A stretch of DNA of 64,000 bases. Source: an uncultured Anaerolineae bacterium. Its GTDB lineage: Bacteria; Chloroflexota; Anaerolineae; Aggregatilineales; Phototrophicaceae. Both the position numbers and the translations under genes were made by a program. The DNA lies in contig CALKJO010000008.1 of NCBI GenBank assembly GCA_937995825.1, forward strand, positions 62,001 through 126,000, in the 5' to 3' direction. Below, in pieces: positions 48,282 through 59,192 of this stretch (positions within the stretch are counted from its first letter, which is position 1; each line of letters begins with the position of its first letter). The notes under the pieces are model-generated. The model was given only the letters and a program-made list of their open reading frames with translations. It did not search any database and was not told where the DNA came from.

Positions 48282-49112
48282 TCAACAGCCAAACGGCACG
48301 CTGATGTTGTACGCCGTACCTACGTCATACAGGTCATAGCGCAGCGAGACACTCCCGCTGACCGGAAGCTGACGGTCGAAGATCAGCGCATTGTCCACGT
48401 TCAGATTGACGTAGAAGCGCACGACGGCGCGCGCGCTCGGCGCGATCCACAATTCGCCGCTCTCAAACACTACCTGTCCGCCGTCCGCCAGCGCAATCGA
48501 CGGCACGCGCAGATCATCCGCTGTGAAATCGTACTGCCAGACGGATGCGCCGTTGATCACCGCGCTGCGTCCGGTGGGAGTCGCATTGATCACGCCGCCC
48601 ACCAGATCGCTGGCGCGCAAGTCTGCCGCCAATGCCGCGTCCCGTGAGGCGCTCCCGCCGCTTAAACACACCCCCTCACGCACTAGAAACGCATCAGGAC
48701 CCAGCCGCACCGCCTCATAGCGGACATTTTCCGTTTGCCCGATTAGCTCGCCCTCCGTGCTGACCAGCACGCGCCGCGCTGTCGCTAGCTGGTTGTACCA
48801 GACCTCCGCGCGCGCTGATGCTCGCGTCTGGCGCGGGGTTCGAGCGAAGACGCCGTCAAACTCCAACTGCACGACATAGCGCCAGCCTTCCAGCGCGGTC
48901 AGACCCTCATCGATGCGCGCAAAGCCAGTCTGCGGGCGGTCAAACGGCGGCGGCGGCGGATTCTGCGTCAGCGGCAGCGTCGTCGCCAGCGCATCGAGGC
49001 TCGCCAGCGTGGGCATTTCCGGCTGGCGCGCCACCCGTCCGCACCCCACCACAGCCCACGCTATCGCCAACAGCAGCGCTATCCGTTTCATCCTCATCAT
49101 CCCGATTTTCAT
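48282..49112 (-). CDS. Lipoprotein of unknown function
   Basis: MKRIALLLAIAWAVVGCGRVAR lipobox; start could be 49112 or 49091. Confidence 0.6.
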   Translation of the reverse strand: MKIGMMRMKRIALLLAIAWAVVGCGRVARQPEMPTLASLDALATTLPLTQNPPPPPFDRPQTGFARIDEGLTALEGWRYVVQLEFDGVFARTPRQTRASARAEVWYNQLATARRVLVSTEGELIGQTENVRYEAVRLGPDAFLVREGVCLSGGSASRDAALAADLRASDLVGGVINATPTGRSAVINGASVWQYDFTADDLRVPSIALADGGQVVFESGELWIAPSARAVVRFYVNLNVDNALIFDRQLPVSGSVSLRYDLYDVGTAYNISVPFGC

Positions 49113-49334
49113 GATCGCTCTCATTCTACCCCGCCCGCTCGACAATGCGCTATCGCGCGCAGCAGCATCGCTCAACATCAAGAAAAGATTAAATACCTGA
49201 GCTTGATATTTAATTCGCCTAACCCTTATGCTTAACGTGAAAATTAGGGGCGATTAATTTGAGGCGGATAAATTTACTCAAGCATCACGTGGACTTCTGT
49301 CCAGAATGTTTCTATGTTAGGAGAGGTTGCACAC

Positions 49335-50711
49335 ATGAAGAAGCTTCTCGTTGTTCTTGCGGCGCTGATACTGGCGCTGCCCGTTTTCGGAGTTTCGGCT
49401 CAGGAAGGCACGATTGTCGATGTTGCGGTGTCCAACCCCGACTTCAGCACGCTGGTTGCAGCAGTGCAGGCAGCGGGTCTGGTCGATGTCCTCAACAGCG
49501 AAGGTCCGTTCACCGTTTTCGCCCCCACCAACGCGGCGTTTGAAGCGCTGCCGGCGCGCACGATCAATTATCTGCTCGCCAACACCGATCTGCTGACCCA
49601 GGTGCTGACCTACCACGTGATCGCGGGCAATGCGATCATGAGCGAGACGGTGCTGGGTCTGGCGGAACCCACCGAAGTGGAGACCGCGCAGGGTGGCACG
49701 GTGCTGGTTGACCCGGCTGGGCGCGTTGAAGGCGCGAACATCATCGCTGTCGATGTGATGGCGAGCAACGGCGTGATCCATGTCATCGACCGCGTCATCC
49801 TGCCGCCGATCACCCTGCCGGAGATCGATCCGCTGTCGGTCATGGGCGACATCATCACCGCGGGCAGCTCGACGGTCTTCCCGCTGACCGACTGGGTCGC
49901 GTCCGAATTCCGCAATGACGGCTATGCTGGGAATATCACCGTTGACATGATCGGCACGGGCGCGGGCTTCGAGCGCTTCTGCGTCGCCGGCGAGACCGAC
50001 ATCTCCAATGCCAGCCGCCCGATCCGCCAGCGTGAAATTGACTCGTGCAAGGCGCTTAACCCGCCGCGCGATCCGCTGGAATTCTTTGTTGCCGTGGACG
50101 CGCTCGCCGTGGTGGTTCCGGAGACCAACACCTTCGCTGATAACCTGACGATTGATCAGCTCGCCCGCATCTTCAGCGGTGAACTGCGCATGTGGAGCGA
50201 TGTCAATCCCTCCTGGCCCGCACAAACAATCCAGCTCTACAGCCCCGGCACCGACAGCGGCACCTTCGACTACTTCGTTGAAGCCGTGATGGACAAAGTG
50301 CTGGGTGAGGCTGGTCGCGACGCCATCATCAACGCACCCGGCATCCAGTTCAGCGAAGATGACAACGTGCTGGTTGCCGGCGTCGAGGCGAGTCCCTTCT
50401 CCATCGGCTACTTCGGTTTCGCTTACTATGTCGATGAAACTGACCGCCTGAACGCCGTTCCCATCGAGGGTATCGAGGCGAGCGGAGAGAATGCGGAAAA
50501 TGGCACTTATCCGCTGGCGCGTCCGCTCTTCATCTACAGCGATGCGGGTATCTTTGCGCGCAAGCCGCAGGTCGCTGATTTTGTCAACTACTACCTGAGC
50601 GTCGTTCAGGAGGCCGCGCTGGCTGTCGGTTACTTCCCGACCAGCCGCCAGGGCTACCGTACTGCGCAGCTTGAGTGGCTGATTGGCGTCGATCTGGCAT
50701 CGCGGATGTAG
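49335..50711 (+). CDS. FAS1 (fasciclin) domain fused to PstS-like phosphate-binding protein
   Basis: Signal MKKLLVVLAALILALPVFGVSAQ; FAS1: FTVFAPTNAAFEALPARTINYLL...LTYHVIAGNAI...GVIHVIDRVILPP; PstS: ITAGSSTVFPLTDWVASEF, GTGAGFERFCVAGETDISNASRPI, YSPGTDSGTFDYF; pstCAB follow. Confidence 0.9.
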   Translation: MKKLLVVLAALILALPVFGVSAQEGTIVDVAVSNPDFSTLVAAVQAAGLVDVLNSEGPFTVFAPTNAAFEALPARTINYLLANTDLLTQVLTYHVIAGNAIMSETVLGLAEPTEVETAQGGTVLVDPAGRVEGANIIAVDVMASNGVIHVIDRVILPPITLPEIDPLSVMGDIITAGSSTVFPLTDWVASEFRNDGYAGNITVDMIGTGAGFERFCVAGETDISNASRPIRQREIDSCKALNPPRDPLEFFVAVDALAVVVPETNTFADNLTIDQLARIFSGELRMWSDVNPSWPAQTIQLYSPGTDSGTFDYFVEAVMDKVLGEAGRDAIINAPGIQFSEDDNVLVAGVEASPFSIGYFGFAYYVDETDRLNAVPIEGIEASGENAENGTYPLARPLFIYSDAGIFARKPQVADFVNYYLSVVQEAALAVGYFPTSRQGYRTAQLEWLIGVDLASRM

Positions 50712-50740
50712 GCGTTAGCTTAAACGAAGCTGACTGCAAC

Positions 50741-50768
50741 AAGAGGCACATCTTCGGGTGTGCCTCTT
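50741..50768 (+). terminator. Hairpin after pstS (attenuator/terminator)
   Basis: Perfect 10-bp stem AAGAGGCACA/TGTGCCTCTT, loop TCTTCGGG, followed by TCTCTG. Confidence 0.7.
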
Positions 50769-51005
50769 TCTCTGTTACATCCTGCATTAAGTATAACCTA
50801 ACGTTTCTTAACAAATTTTTCCTTCAATATTTAACAATCAGGCGCTAGGATGCTAAATATGGATGCGCTGGTTAAACTATTAAGCTCATCCCATTCTAGA
50901 TAAGTGCGCGGCATCACTGCATGCCCGCGCCTGATTTGAACGAGTGCCTTGGCACGGTAATGAGATGCAGAGTGCGCCTAGAGAGAACAAGGAGGGGGTA
51001 CAGTT

Positions 51006-52031
51006 ATGGAGTCGCAGATAAAAGCTGGACAGCAAGCCGATATAAGCGTTGGCATCGCGCGTGACGTTTTCAGAAATGTGCGCCGTGCTGAAGCCGACGG
51101 ACGCCCGATCCTGACGCAACGCGCTCGTCCGTTTGAAGATGCCGCCCGCATTTTCCTGATCCTGTGCGCAATGCTCTCGATCTTCACCACTATCGGCATC
51201 CTCCTGGTCTTAGGCAACGAGTCGCTGCTGCTGTTCATCAATGAGGGGTTGAGCCTGATCGAGTTCCTGACTGGGACGGAATGGCGGCCGCAGTCTGGCA
51301 GTTTTGGCATCCTCCCGCTTCTTTCCGCAACCATCAAGACCAGCGTGATCGCCATGCTGGTGGCGACGCCGCTTGGCTTAGGCGCTGCCATCTACCTCGG
51401 TGAATATGCGCCGCAGCGTCTGCGCGCCGCGCTCAAGCCGATTCTGGAGCTGCTTGCGGGCATTCCGACGGTGGTCTATGGCTATTTTGCTATCTCCTTC
51501 ATGACGCCGCTGCTGCGCGGTCTGCTTAACAGCCCGTCGTTTTTCAATCCCAACGGTACTGAGATCCTTCAGTTCTATAACAATGTCTCGCCCGGCATCA
51601 TCATGGGCATCATGATCTTCCCCACCATCGTCTCGATGAGTGAGGACGCTCTGAGCGCCGTGCCGCGCGCGCTGCGCGAAGCATCCTACGGCTTAGGCGC
51701 GACCAAATTTGAAACCATTATCAGGGTGATTTTGCCTGCCGCCCTTTCGGGCATCGCAGCCGCCATCATCGTCGGTTTATCGCGGGCGGTCGGTGAGACA
51801 ATGATCGTGGCGCTGGCATCCGGCGCCGGTCCTAACTACGACTGGAACCCGTTCGTCTTCGCCGAGACCATGACCGCCCATATCGCCCGTATTTCCAGCG
51901 GTGACCTGAGCTATGGATCGGTCGATTACGAAAGCCTTTTCTCCATCGGTCTGACCCTGTTCTTTCTCACGCTTGGCTTGAACATCCTTAGCCGCTGGAT
52001 CACGAATAAATTCCGTGAGGTGTATCAATGA
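51006..52031 (+). CDS. pstC: Phosphate ABC transporter permease PstC
   Basis: GLGAAIYLGEYAPQRLRAALKPILELLAGIPTVVYGYFA, SMSEDALSAVPRALREASYGLGATKFETI, LSRAVGETMIVALASG. Confidence 0.93.
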   Translation: MESQIKAGQQADISVGIARDVFRNVRRAEADGRPILTQRARPFEDAARIFLILCAMLSIFTTIGILLVLGNESLLLFINEGLSLIEFLTGTEWRPQSGSFGILPLLSATIKTSVIAMLVATPLGLGAAIYLGEYAPQRLRAALKPILELLAGIPTVVYGYFAISFMTPLLRGLLNSPSFFNPNGTEILQFYNNVSPGIIMGIMIFPTIVSMSEDALSAVPRALREASYGLGATKFETIIRVILPAALSGIAAAIIVGLSRAVGETMIVALASGAGPNYDWNPFVFAETMTAHIARISSGDLSYGSVDYESLFSIGLTLFFLTLGLNILSRWITNKFREVYQ

Positions 52032-53404
52032 GCGCTGTTGAAGTGCCAAATACACAGCCAATTGATGGTCGTTTGCTGGCGGGCGCGGAGTTCACTCGTC
52101 AGCTTGCCGCTCGGCAGCGGCGCGGCAGGCTGTGGGCGCGGTTCTTCTCGCTGTCTACCGTTGTTGCTGTCGTCGCGCTGATCACGCTGCTATTGAGCAT
52201 CATCAACGACGCCTTCGGCTTTGTGATTTCAACCTATCGCGTCGATCCGACTACGCTGGCTCCAGATGGCAATCTGGAACTACTTTCCAACGAAGAGCTC
52301 GCGGCACTGCTGCCTGAGCGGCGCTTAGGCGCGTATCTGCGTGACAATCTGAGCGTCGTGCCGCCGACGGAATTTCCATCTGTGCCACTCGGTCAGGCGC
52401 TGCCAGGCGCAATCCTACCTCCGGGCGTGGCGGAGAAGACCTTCGCCGAGACAACGGTTGAGGAACGCCGCTCCATCCTCGCCAACAACTTGAATGTCGA
52501 TCTGCTCGCTTCGCTGGTCGAACTCGACGTGGTCAGCGAAGATGTGCGCGAGACCTACACGCTGATCGAGTCGCTGTTTGAGCGTGACCGGATCGAGCGC
52601 GAATATGAGGAAAAGTTTGGCGGCGCGTCCGCCACCGATACGGTCAAGTATTTCCGATCTTGGCTGAGCCTGGACTTCATCACTGCGCCACAAGCCAGCA
52701 GCCCGGAAGTTGCAGGCATCCGCACAGCGATCCTCGGCACGGTCTGGATCATGGCGATCACCGTGGTGTTCTCGTTTATCGTCGGAGTCGGCGCAGCGAT
52801 TTATCTTGAAGAATACGCAACCGGCAATAATCCCCTCGAGCGCTTTATTGAGACCAACATTCGCAATCTCGCCGGCGTCCCATCGATCATTTATGGTCTG
52901 CTGGGTCTGGCAGTGTTCGTCCGCGTGCTTGAAGGCATCACCCAGGGGCGCACGATCCTGTCCGCCTCGCTGACGATGGGCTTGCTGGTGCTGCCGGTCA
53001 TCATCATCAACGCGCAAGAAGCGCTGCGCGCTGTACCATCATCGCTGCGCGAAGCCTCTTTCGGCTTGGGCGCGACGCGCTGGCAAACGATCCTGCGTAC
53101 AGTGCTGCCCTCGGCGATGCCTGGCATCCTAACCGGGACGATCCTGGCGATGTCGCGCGCTATCGGCGAGACTGCCCCGCTGATCGTGATTGGCGCATCT
53201 ACGACAATCTTTGTCGATCCCAGCAGTGTCGTGAGCAAATTCACCGCGCTCCCGATTCAGATTTATGATTGGACGAGGCGCCCGCAAGACGATTTTCGTT
53301 CCATCGCTGCAGCGGGTATTCTCGTCCTGCTCGTCCTGCTGATCGGGCTGAACGCGACCGCAATCATTTTACGCCAGCGCATTAGAAGGAGTCTGCAATC
53401 GTGA
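52028..53404 (+). CDS. pstA: Phosphate ABC transporter permease PstA with large extracytoplasmic insertion
   Basis: [97 protein letters not shown]; 458 aa. Confidence 0.92.
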   Translation: MSAVEVPNTQPIDGRLLAGAEFTRQLAARQRRGRLWARFFSLSTVVAVVALITLLLSIINDAFGFVISTYRVDPTTLAPDGNLELLSNEELAALLPERRLGAYLRDNLSVVPPTEFPSVPLGQALPGAILPPGVAEKTFAETTVEERRSILANNLNVDLLASLVELDVVSEDVRETYTLIESLFERDRIEREYEEKFGGASATDTVKYFRSWLSLDFITAPQASSPEVAGIRTAILGTVWIMAITVVFSFIVGVGAAIYLEEYATGNNPLERFIETNIRNLAGVPSIIYGLLGLAVFVRVLEGITQGRTILSASLTMGLLVLPVIIINAQEALRAVPSSLREASFGLGATRWQTILRTVLPSAMPGILTGTILAMSRAIGETAPLIVIGASTTIFVDPSSVVSKFTALPIQIYDWTRRPQDDFRSIAAAGILVLLVLLIGLNATAIILRQRIRRSLQS

Positions 53405-54216
53405 GCGCGACCAACAGCGGCAGCGCCTATTCGTTTGAACTGAAGGACATGAATGTCTACTACAGCGACAAGCTTGCAGTGGACAGTGTCACTCTCTCCA
53501 TTCAAGCACGCAAGATCACCGCGTTCATTGGGCCTTCCGGCTGCGGCAAAAGCACCGTGCTGCGCGCCCTGAATCGGATGAACGACCTGATCCCCGGCGC
53601 AAAGGTCACGGGCGATGTCCGCTTTATGGGGCGCAACCTGTATGATCCCAATGTCGATCCGGTTGAGGTGCGCCGGCGCATCGGGATGGTCTTTCAGAAG
53701 CCGAATCCCTTCCCCAAGAGCATCTATGACAATGTCGCCTATGGGCCGCGTCTGCTCGGCATCCGCCAGAAATCGACGCTCGATGATATCGTCGAAAATT
53801 CGCTGAAAAGCGCTTTCCTGTGGGATGAAGTCAAAGGCGATCTGAAAAAATCCGGGCTGGCGCTCTCCGGCGGTCAGCAGCAGCGCCTGTGCATTGCCCG
53901 CACCATTGCCGTTGAGCCGGAAGTCATTCTGATGGACGAACCGTGTTCAGCGCTTGACCCGATTGCGACTCAGGCGATTGAGGATCTGATGCTGGAGCTG
54001 GTCAAGAAATATACGATTGTGATCGTGACCCATAACATGGGGCAGGCGCAGCGCGTCAGTGATTTCACCGCTTTCTACAGCATCCGCAAGGCAGCCGAGG
54101 CGGACGGAATCGAGCGGCGTTGGGGGCTGCTGGTCGAGTATGCCCCAACCGAGCAGCTTTTCAGCCGACCGACATCTGAGGAAACTGAGCGCTACATTCG
54201 TGGTGAATTCGGTTGA
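53401..54216 (+). CDS. pstB: Phosphate ABC transporter ATP-binding protein
   Basis: [94 protein letters not shown] start overlapping pstA stop. Confidence 0.96.
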   Translation: MSATNSGSAYSFELKDMNVYYSDKLAVDSVTLSIQARKITAFIGPSGCGKSTVLRALNRMNDLIPGAKVTGDVRFMGRNLYDPNVDPVEVRRRIGMVFQKPNPFPKSIYDNVAYGPRLLGIRQKSTLDDIVENSLKSAFLWDEVKGDLKKSGLALSGGQQQRLCIARTIAVEPEVILMDEPCSALDPIATQAIEDLMLELVKKYTIVIVTHNMGQAQRVSDFTAFYSIRKAAEADGIERRWGLLVEYAPTEQLFSRPTSEETERYIRGEFG

Positions 54217-54227
54217 TCGTCAGTTCG

Positions 54228-54255
54228 CATGGGGGCGGAGCGCTCCGCCCCCATG
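54228..54255. terminator. 28-bp perfect palindrome between convergent pstB and FtsX-like permease genes
   Basis: CATGGGGGCGGAGC|GCTCCGCCCCCATG, exactly self-complementary. Confidence 0.75.
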
Positions 54256-54270
54256 TTCCTCGTCACGGCG

Positions 54271-57056
54271 CTATTCGTAGCGCAGGACATTGAGCGGCTT
54301 CTCACCCGCCGCGCCCCACGCCGTCGTCACCGCAGCGATCAGCGCCACACTGATACACAGCAGCATCAGCAGCAGCGCTGTCCCATACGGGATCGTCTGC
54401 GTTGGACCCTGGAAGCTCGCCAGCGCGAGCAGCAGCCCGATCAAGCCAATGCCAACCCCGATCAAGCCGCCGATCAAGCCCAGAATCCCGTTCTCGAGCA
54501 GGATCATCAGCAGAACGCGCTCGCGCTGCAACCCGACCGACTTCATGATCGCGATCTCTTTGCGCCGTTCCATCGTCGTCAGCGCGACCGAGTTAGCGAT
54601 CACCACGCCGCCGACCACCAGACCGAGCAGCGCGACCATCGTCGGGAACGCCGTGAACGCGCCGAGCAGCGTCTCGATCAACTGCGTCAGCGCCGCGGTT
54701 TCGAGCGCGAACGCCCCGCGCACAGCCGCAAGATTGCGCCGCAGCGCCGGAATCTGCGCGTCTTCGACGCTGGCGAAGATGAAAATCTGCGACGGCAGCA
54801 CGTTTTCCGGAAGCGATCCCGCTGGAACCGTGTTCGACGGCTCGAAGCCCGTGCTGGCAAGGCTCGGCGCTGCCAAGCCGATCACGGTGTATTCGAGCGT
54901 CTCGCCGCTCTCCGTCCGATAGATGAGCGCGTCGCCCGGCTCAATCCCCGCCTGACGGGTGAAATCGCTGGCTTGCAGGATGATTACGCGCTGACCGTCG
55001 TCGCCGGCGTTGATGTGTCGTCCCTGCTCGAAATTGCGCGGCGGCGGGTTGTCAGCGGGCGTCGTGCCGAGCGTCCCAAGCACGGTGAAGGCGATCTGCG
55101 CCGGATCGAAGTTGCTGTTATTGTTGAATCCGCTGAATGTGCCGGCGGCGGCGCGATTCTGTGTGATGCGCGCCTGCAGCGCGTCGAGATCGAGCGTGGT
55201 TTCGCCCTCGCGCAGACCGATCAGCGCCAGCCGGTAGCCGAGCGAGACGCGGTAGCTGCTGACGCCATCGGTGTCATTCAGCACCGTTTCAACATCGGGG
55301 ATGCTGCGCGCGTCGATCACGCTGATCAGGACATTGCCACCGCTGACCTCAGTTAGGGTGAAGCGCAGCAGGTTGTTGATCGAGTCCGCCAGCAGCGTGA
55401 TCAAGCTGAGCGAGAACACGCCCACCACCAGCGCCAGCAGCGTCATAGCGGCACGGCTGCGTCCGGCGAGCATCTGCCGCAGCGAGATTTTCAAGTCCAC
55501 CGAGCCGAAGGACGGCAAAAAGCGTCCGAACAGCCAGATCAGCAGCGACAGCAGCGCATACAGCACGCCCGCCGCGATGAACGCGCCGATGATGATGACG
55601 AAGGCGGTCGGGATGCTCCCGACGACCGTCCCCGACGCCACCAGCGCCAGGACGACGATGATCAGTCCGAGCGCGCCCAACGTCGGCAGCCAGCCGGATC
55701 GGGGAACAATCGTCTCAGCCGGGCGCAGCACCATCCCGGGACGGACGCGCCCCGCCGCCAGCGTCGGCAAAAAGCCGAACACCGCTGTCACTGCCACGCC
55801 GATGATGAAGCCGCTAACCGCCGCCGGTATATCAACTGCAAACGGCAGCGCTGACCCGATCAACTGCTCCGCCGTCCCGCGCAGCACGAACACCGCCAGC
55901 CACCCCAGCACGATCCCCCCCAGCGATCCGATCACACCCATGATCAGCGCCTCGACCAGAAACAGCATCGTCACTTGACTGCCCTGCAAGCCGATAGTCT
56001 TCAAGACCGCAACTTCCAGCGTCCGCCGCCGGACGATCACCTGCATCGTGTTAACGATGCCGATGCTGCCGATCAGGATGGAAACCAGCCCCATTACGGC
56101 AGTGAGCTGGTCAATGCCGGCGGAAAGCTGCTCGTAACTGCGGCGCAGGTCTTCGGTCGTCGTCTGCCGCACGTAGGGAAATGCGCTTTGCAGCCTATCC
56201 TCGACCGCGATCACGCTGGCGGGATCGGTCAGGTTCGGGGGCAGCGCGATATAGGTCGTCTGGGCGCGGACATTTGGATTGCCGAACTGCTCCAATGCGC
56301 TCACATCAAGAAAATAAAATCCGAACAGGGCTTCGAGCGCCTGCGCTGGACTGGTCACTTCCTGGGCTGTATCGACGATGCCGGTGACGGTGAAATCGGC
56401 ATTTGCCCCCGAAACGCGGACACGATCCCCAACTCGTGCGCTCAGATCGCGGGCGGCACGGTCGCTCAGTACGACAGCTTGCGGGCTGTTGAGCGCATCC
56501 GCCAGCGGCGTGCCATCCTGCATCGTGATCGTCCCATAAAGGGGATAGCGCGATGCGTCAACCACGACCGGCGTGAGCTGGCTCAGGCTCGCGCCCGTCT
56601 CCGGCAGTGTCAGCGATGCACCGTCGCCCAATCCGAAGAAGATCAGCGCTGTGCTTGTCAGCGCTGCCCGATAGGTCACCTGTGAACCGGGGTAGTTGGC
56701 GTCCAGCCACGCCTGAATTGCCTCGACGCCCGCCGGACTCAGATAATACTCGGTCGACTCCGTGCCGAAAAAGCGGCGCGTCTCCTCGATGACCAAGCCG
56801 TCCTCAATCGCCTTTGCCAGCGGCGTGTCGGCGGCTGCGCCGCGCGCGAAGCTGCTGCCGAGATCAATCGAGATGTCGGCGCGGTTGCTCAGCTGCAAAT
56901 TGCCCGTCAGCGTCTGCTGGATCATCGCTGCCAGCGTCCCCAGGCTGACGATCGCCGCGACACCCGCCGCGATGCACAGCAGGGCGAAAAATGTTCGCTG
57001 ACCATTGAACCGGAGATCGTTGAACGAGTGGCGCAGATAAAAATTCATCTGTTCGA

Positions 57057-57060
<4 letters not shown>
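54271..57060 (-). CDS. FtsX/MacB-like ABC transporter permease
   Basis: 929 aa with duplicated FtsX-type TM modules: VMGLVSILIGSIGIVNTMQVIVRRRTLEVAVLKTIGLQGSQVTMLFLVEALIMGVIGSLGGIVLG and MVALLGLVVGGVVIANSVALTTMERRKEIAIMKSVGLQRERVLLMILLENGILGLIGGLIGVGIG. Confidence 0.9.
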
Positions 57061-57830
<770 letters not shown>

Positions 57831-57915
57831 CAAGGACCCTCTCCCCATGCTTGGCGTCTTTGCAATAACCATACCACGCTGTACGCCAAATGGAGAGAAA
57901 ACGTTTCGACTCGCG

Positions 57916-59190
57916 CTATGTCCAGCTTTCCAGCGCCCGCTTGACGGTCAGCAGGAAGCCGTCGCCGGCCGCGCCATCCGCGACGCGGTGGTCGAACGAC
58001 AGCGACAGATAACAGCACGGACGGATCGCCAGCGTGTCGCCCCCCAACGAGTCGGTCACGACTTTGACGCGCTTCTCGATCACGCCGACGCCCAGAATCC
58101 CAACCTGCGGCTGGTGGATCAGCGGCGTGGCGAACAGGCTCCCCGCAACGCCATGATTGGTGATCGTGAACGTGCCATCGCGCACCTCATCTGGCTTAAG
58201 CTGCTTCTCGCGCGCCCGCGCCGCCAGATCGTTGACTGCCCGCGCTGCGCCGAGCAGACTCAGATCGCCCGCGTTTTTGATCACCGGCACGATCAGCCCG
58301 TCAGGAACCGCGACCGCTATGCCGATGTGATAGACGCGGTGGACGAACACGCCTTCATCTGTCCAGCGGGCATTCAGCATCGGCGCGGCGCGCAGTCCGG
58401 CGACCGCCGCCAGCACAAAATATGCCGTCAGCGTCAGATTGACTCCCTGCGTGGCGAACTCGGCTTTGTGCGCCTCGCGGTGCGCCATGACCGCGCTCAT
58501 ATCCACCTCAAAGACCGTCGTCACGTGCGGTGACGTGAGCGCGCTCATGACCATATGCTCGGCGATTTGGCGGCGGATCGGGCTGTGCGGGATCAATTCG
58601 CCCGCCGTCTGCGGCGGGATCGGCTCCACTGGATGGAGGCGCGGCGCTGCGGCAGGTGGCGGCGCTGTCATGTTCGGCGCGGCGGGCGGTGTTGGCATCG
58701 GTGCGGACTCTTTAGCGCTGAACAGGTCGCCGCTGCCGGGGATGTCCCAGGGCGCGGCGCTCAGCGGTGGGGCGGACTGTTTTTGCGCCAGATACGCCTC
58801 AACATCCTTCTTGGTGACGCGCCCACCGCGCCCCGTCCCGACGATCTGCGCCAGATCGATCTGATATTCCGCCGCCATCCGCGCCACGACCGGCGTGATA
58901 TGCGGCGCGGTGGCGTCCGAAACAGCGGACTCGTGTTTTGGGGCAGAGGACTCGCCCGCCGCGCCGATCACCGCCAAGCGCGTCCCTTTGGCGACCGTCT
59001 GCCCCGCTTCGACTAGGATTTCCAACAGCACGCCATCGGTGGGCGCGGGGATTTCGGTATCGACTTTGTCCGTGCTGACTTCCAAGAGCGGCTCAAAGGC
59101 CCGCACCGGATCGCCGACGCGCTTCAGCCAGCGGCTGATCGTGCCTTCGACCACGCTTTCGCCCAATTGAGGCATCAGTACATCGTTCAT
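57916..59190 (-). CDS. 2-oxoacid dehydrogenase E2 (dihydrolipoamide acyltransferase)
   Basis: Lipoyl domain (LLEVSTDKVDTEIPAPTDGVL), peripheral-subunit-binding domain, catalytic LSLSFDHRVADGAAGDGFL. Confidence 0.93.
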   Translation of the reverse strand: MNDVLMPQLGESVVEGTISRWLKRVGDPVRAFEPLLEVSTDKVDTEIPAPTDGVLLEILVEAGQTVAKGTRLAVIGAAGESSAPKHESAVSDATAPHITPVVARMAAEYQIDLAQIVGTGRGGRVTKKDVEAYLAQKQSAPPLSAAPWDIPGSGDLFSAKESAPMPTPPAAPNMTAPPPAAAPRLHPVEPIPPQTAGELIPHSPIRRQIAEHMVMSALTSPHVTTVFEVDMSAVMAHREAHKAEFATQGVNLTLTAYFVLAAVAGLRAAPMLNARWTDEGVFVHRVYHIGIAVAVPDGLIVPVIKNAGDLSLLGAARAVNDLAARAREKQLKPDEVRDGTFTITNHGVAGSLFATPLIHQPQVGILGVGVIEKRVKVVTDSLGGDTLAIRPCCYLSLSFDHRVADGAAGDGFLLTVKRALESWT

Positions 59191-59192
59191 GG

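Noticed and set aside
54229-55356. 375-aa plus-strand ORF
   Set aside because: Antisense to the FtsX-like permease; Arg/Gln-rich shadow, although it begins at the palindrome.
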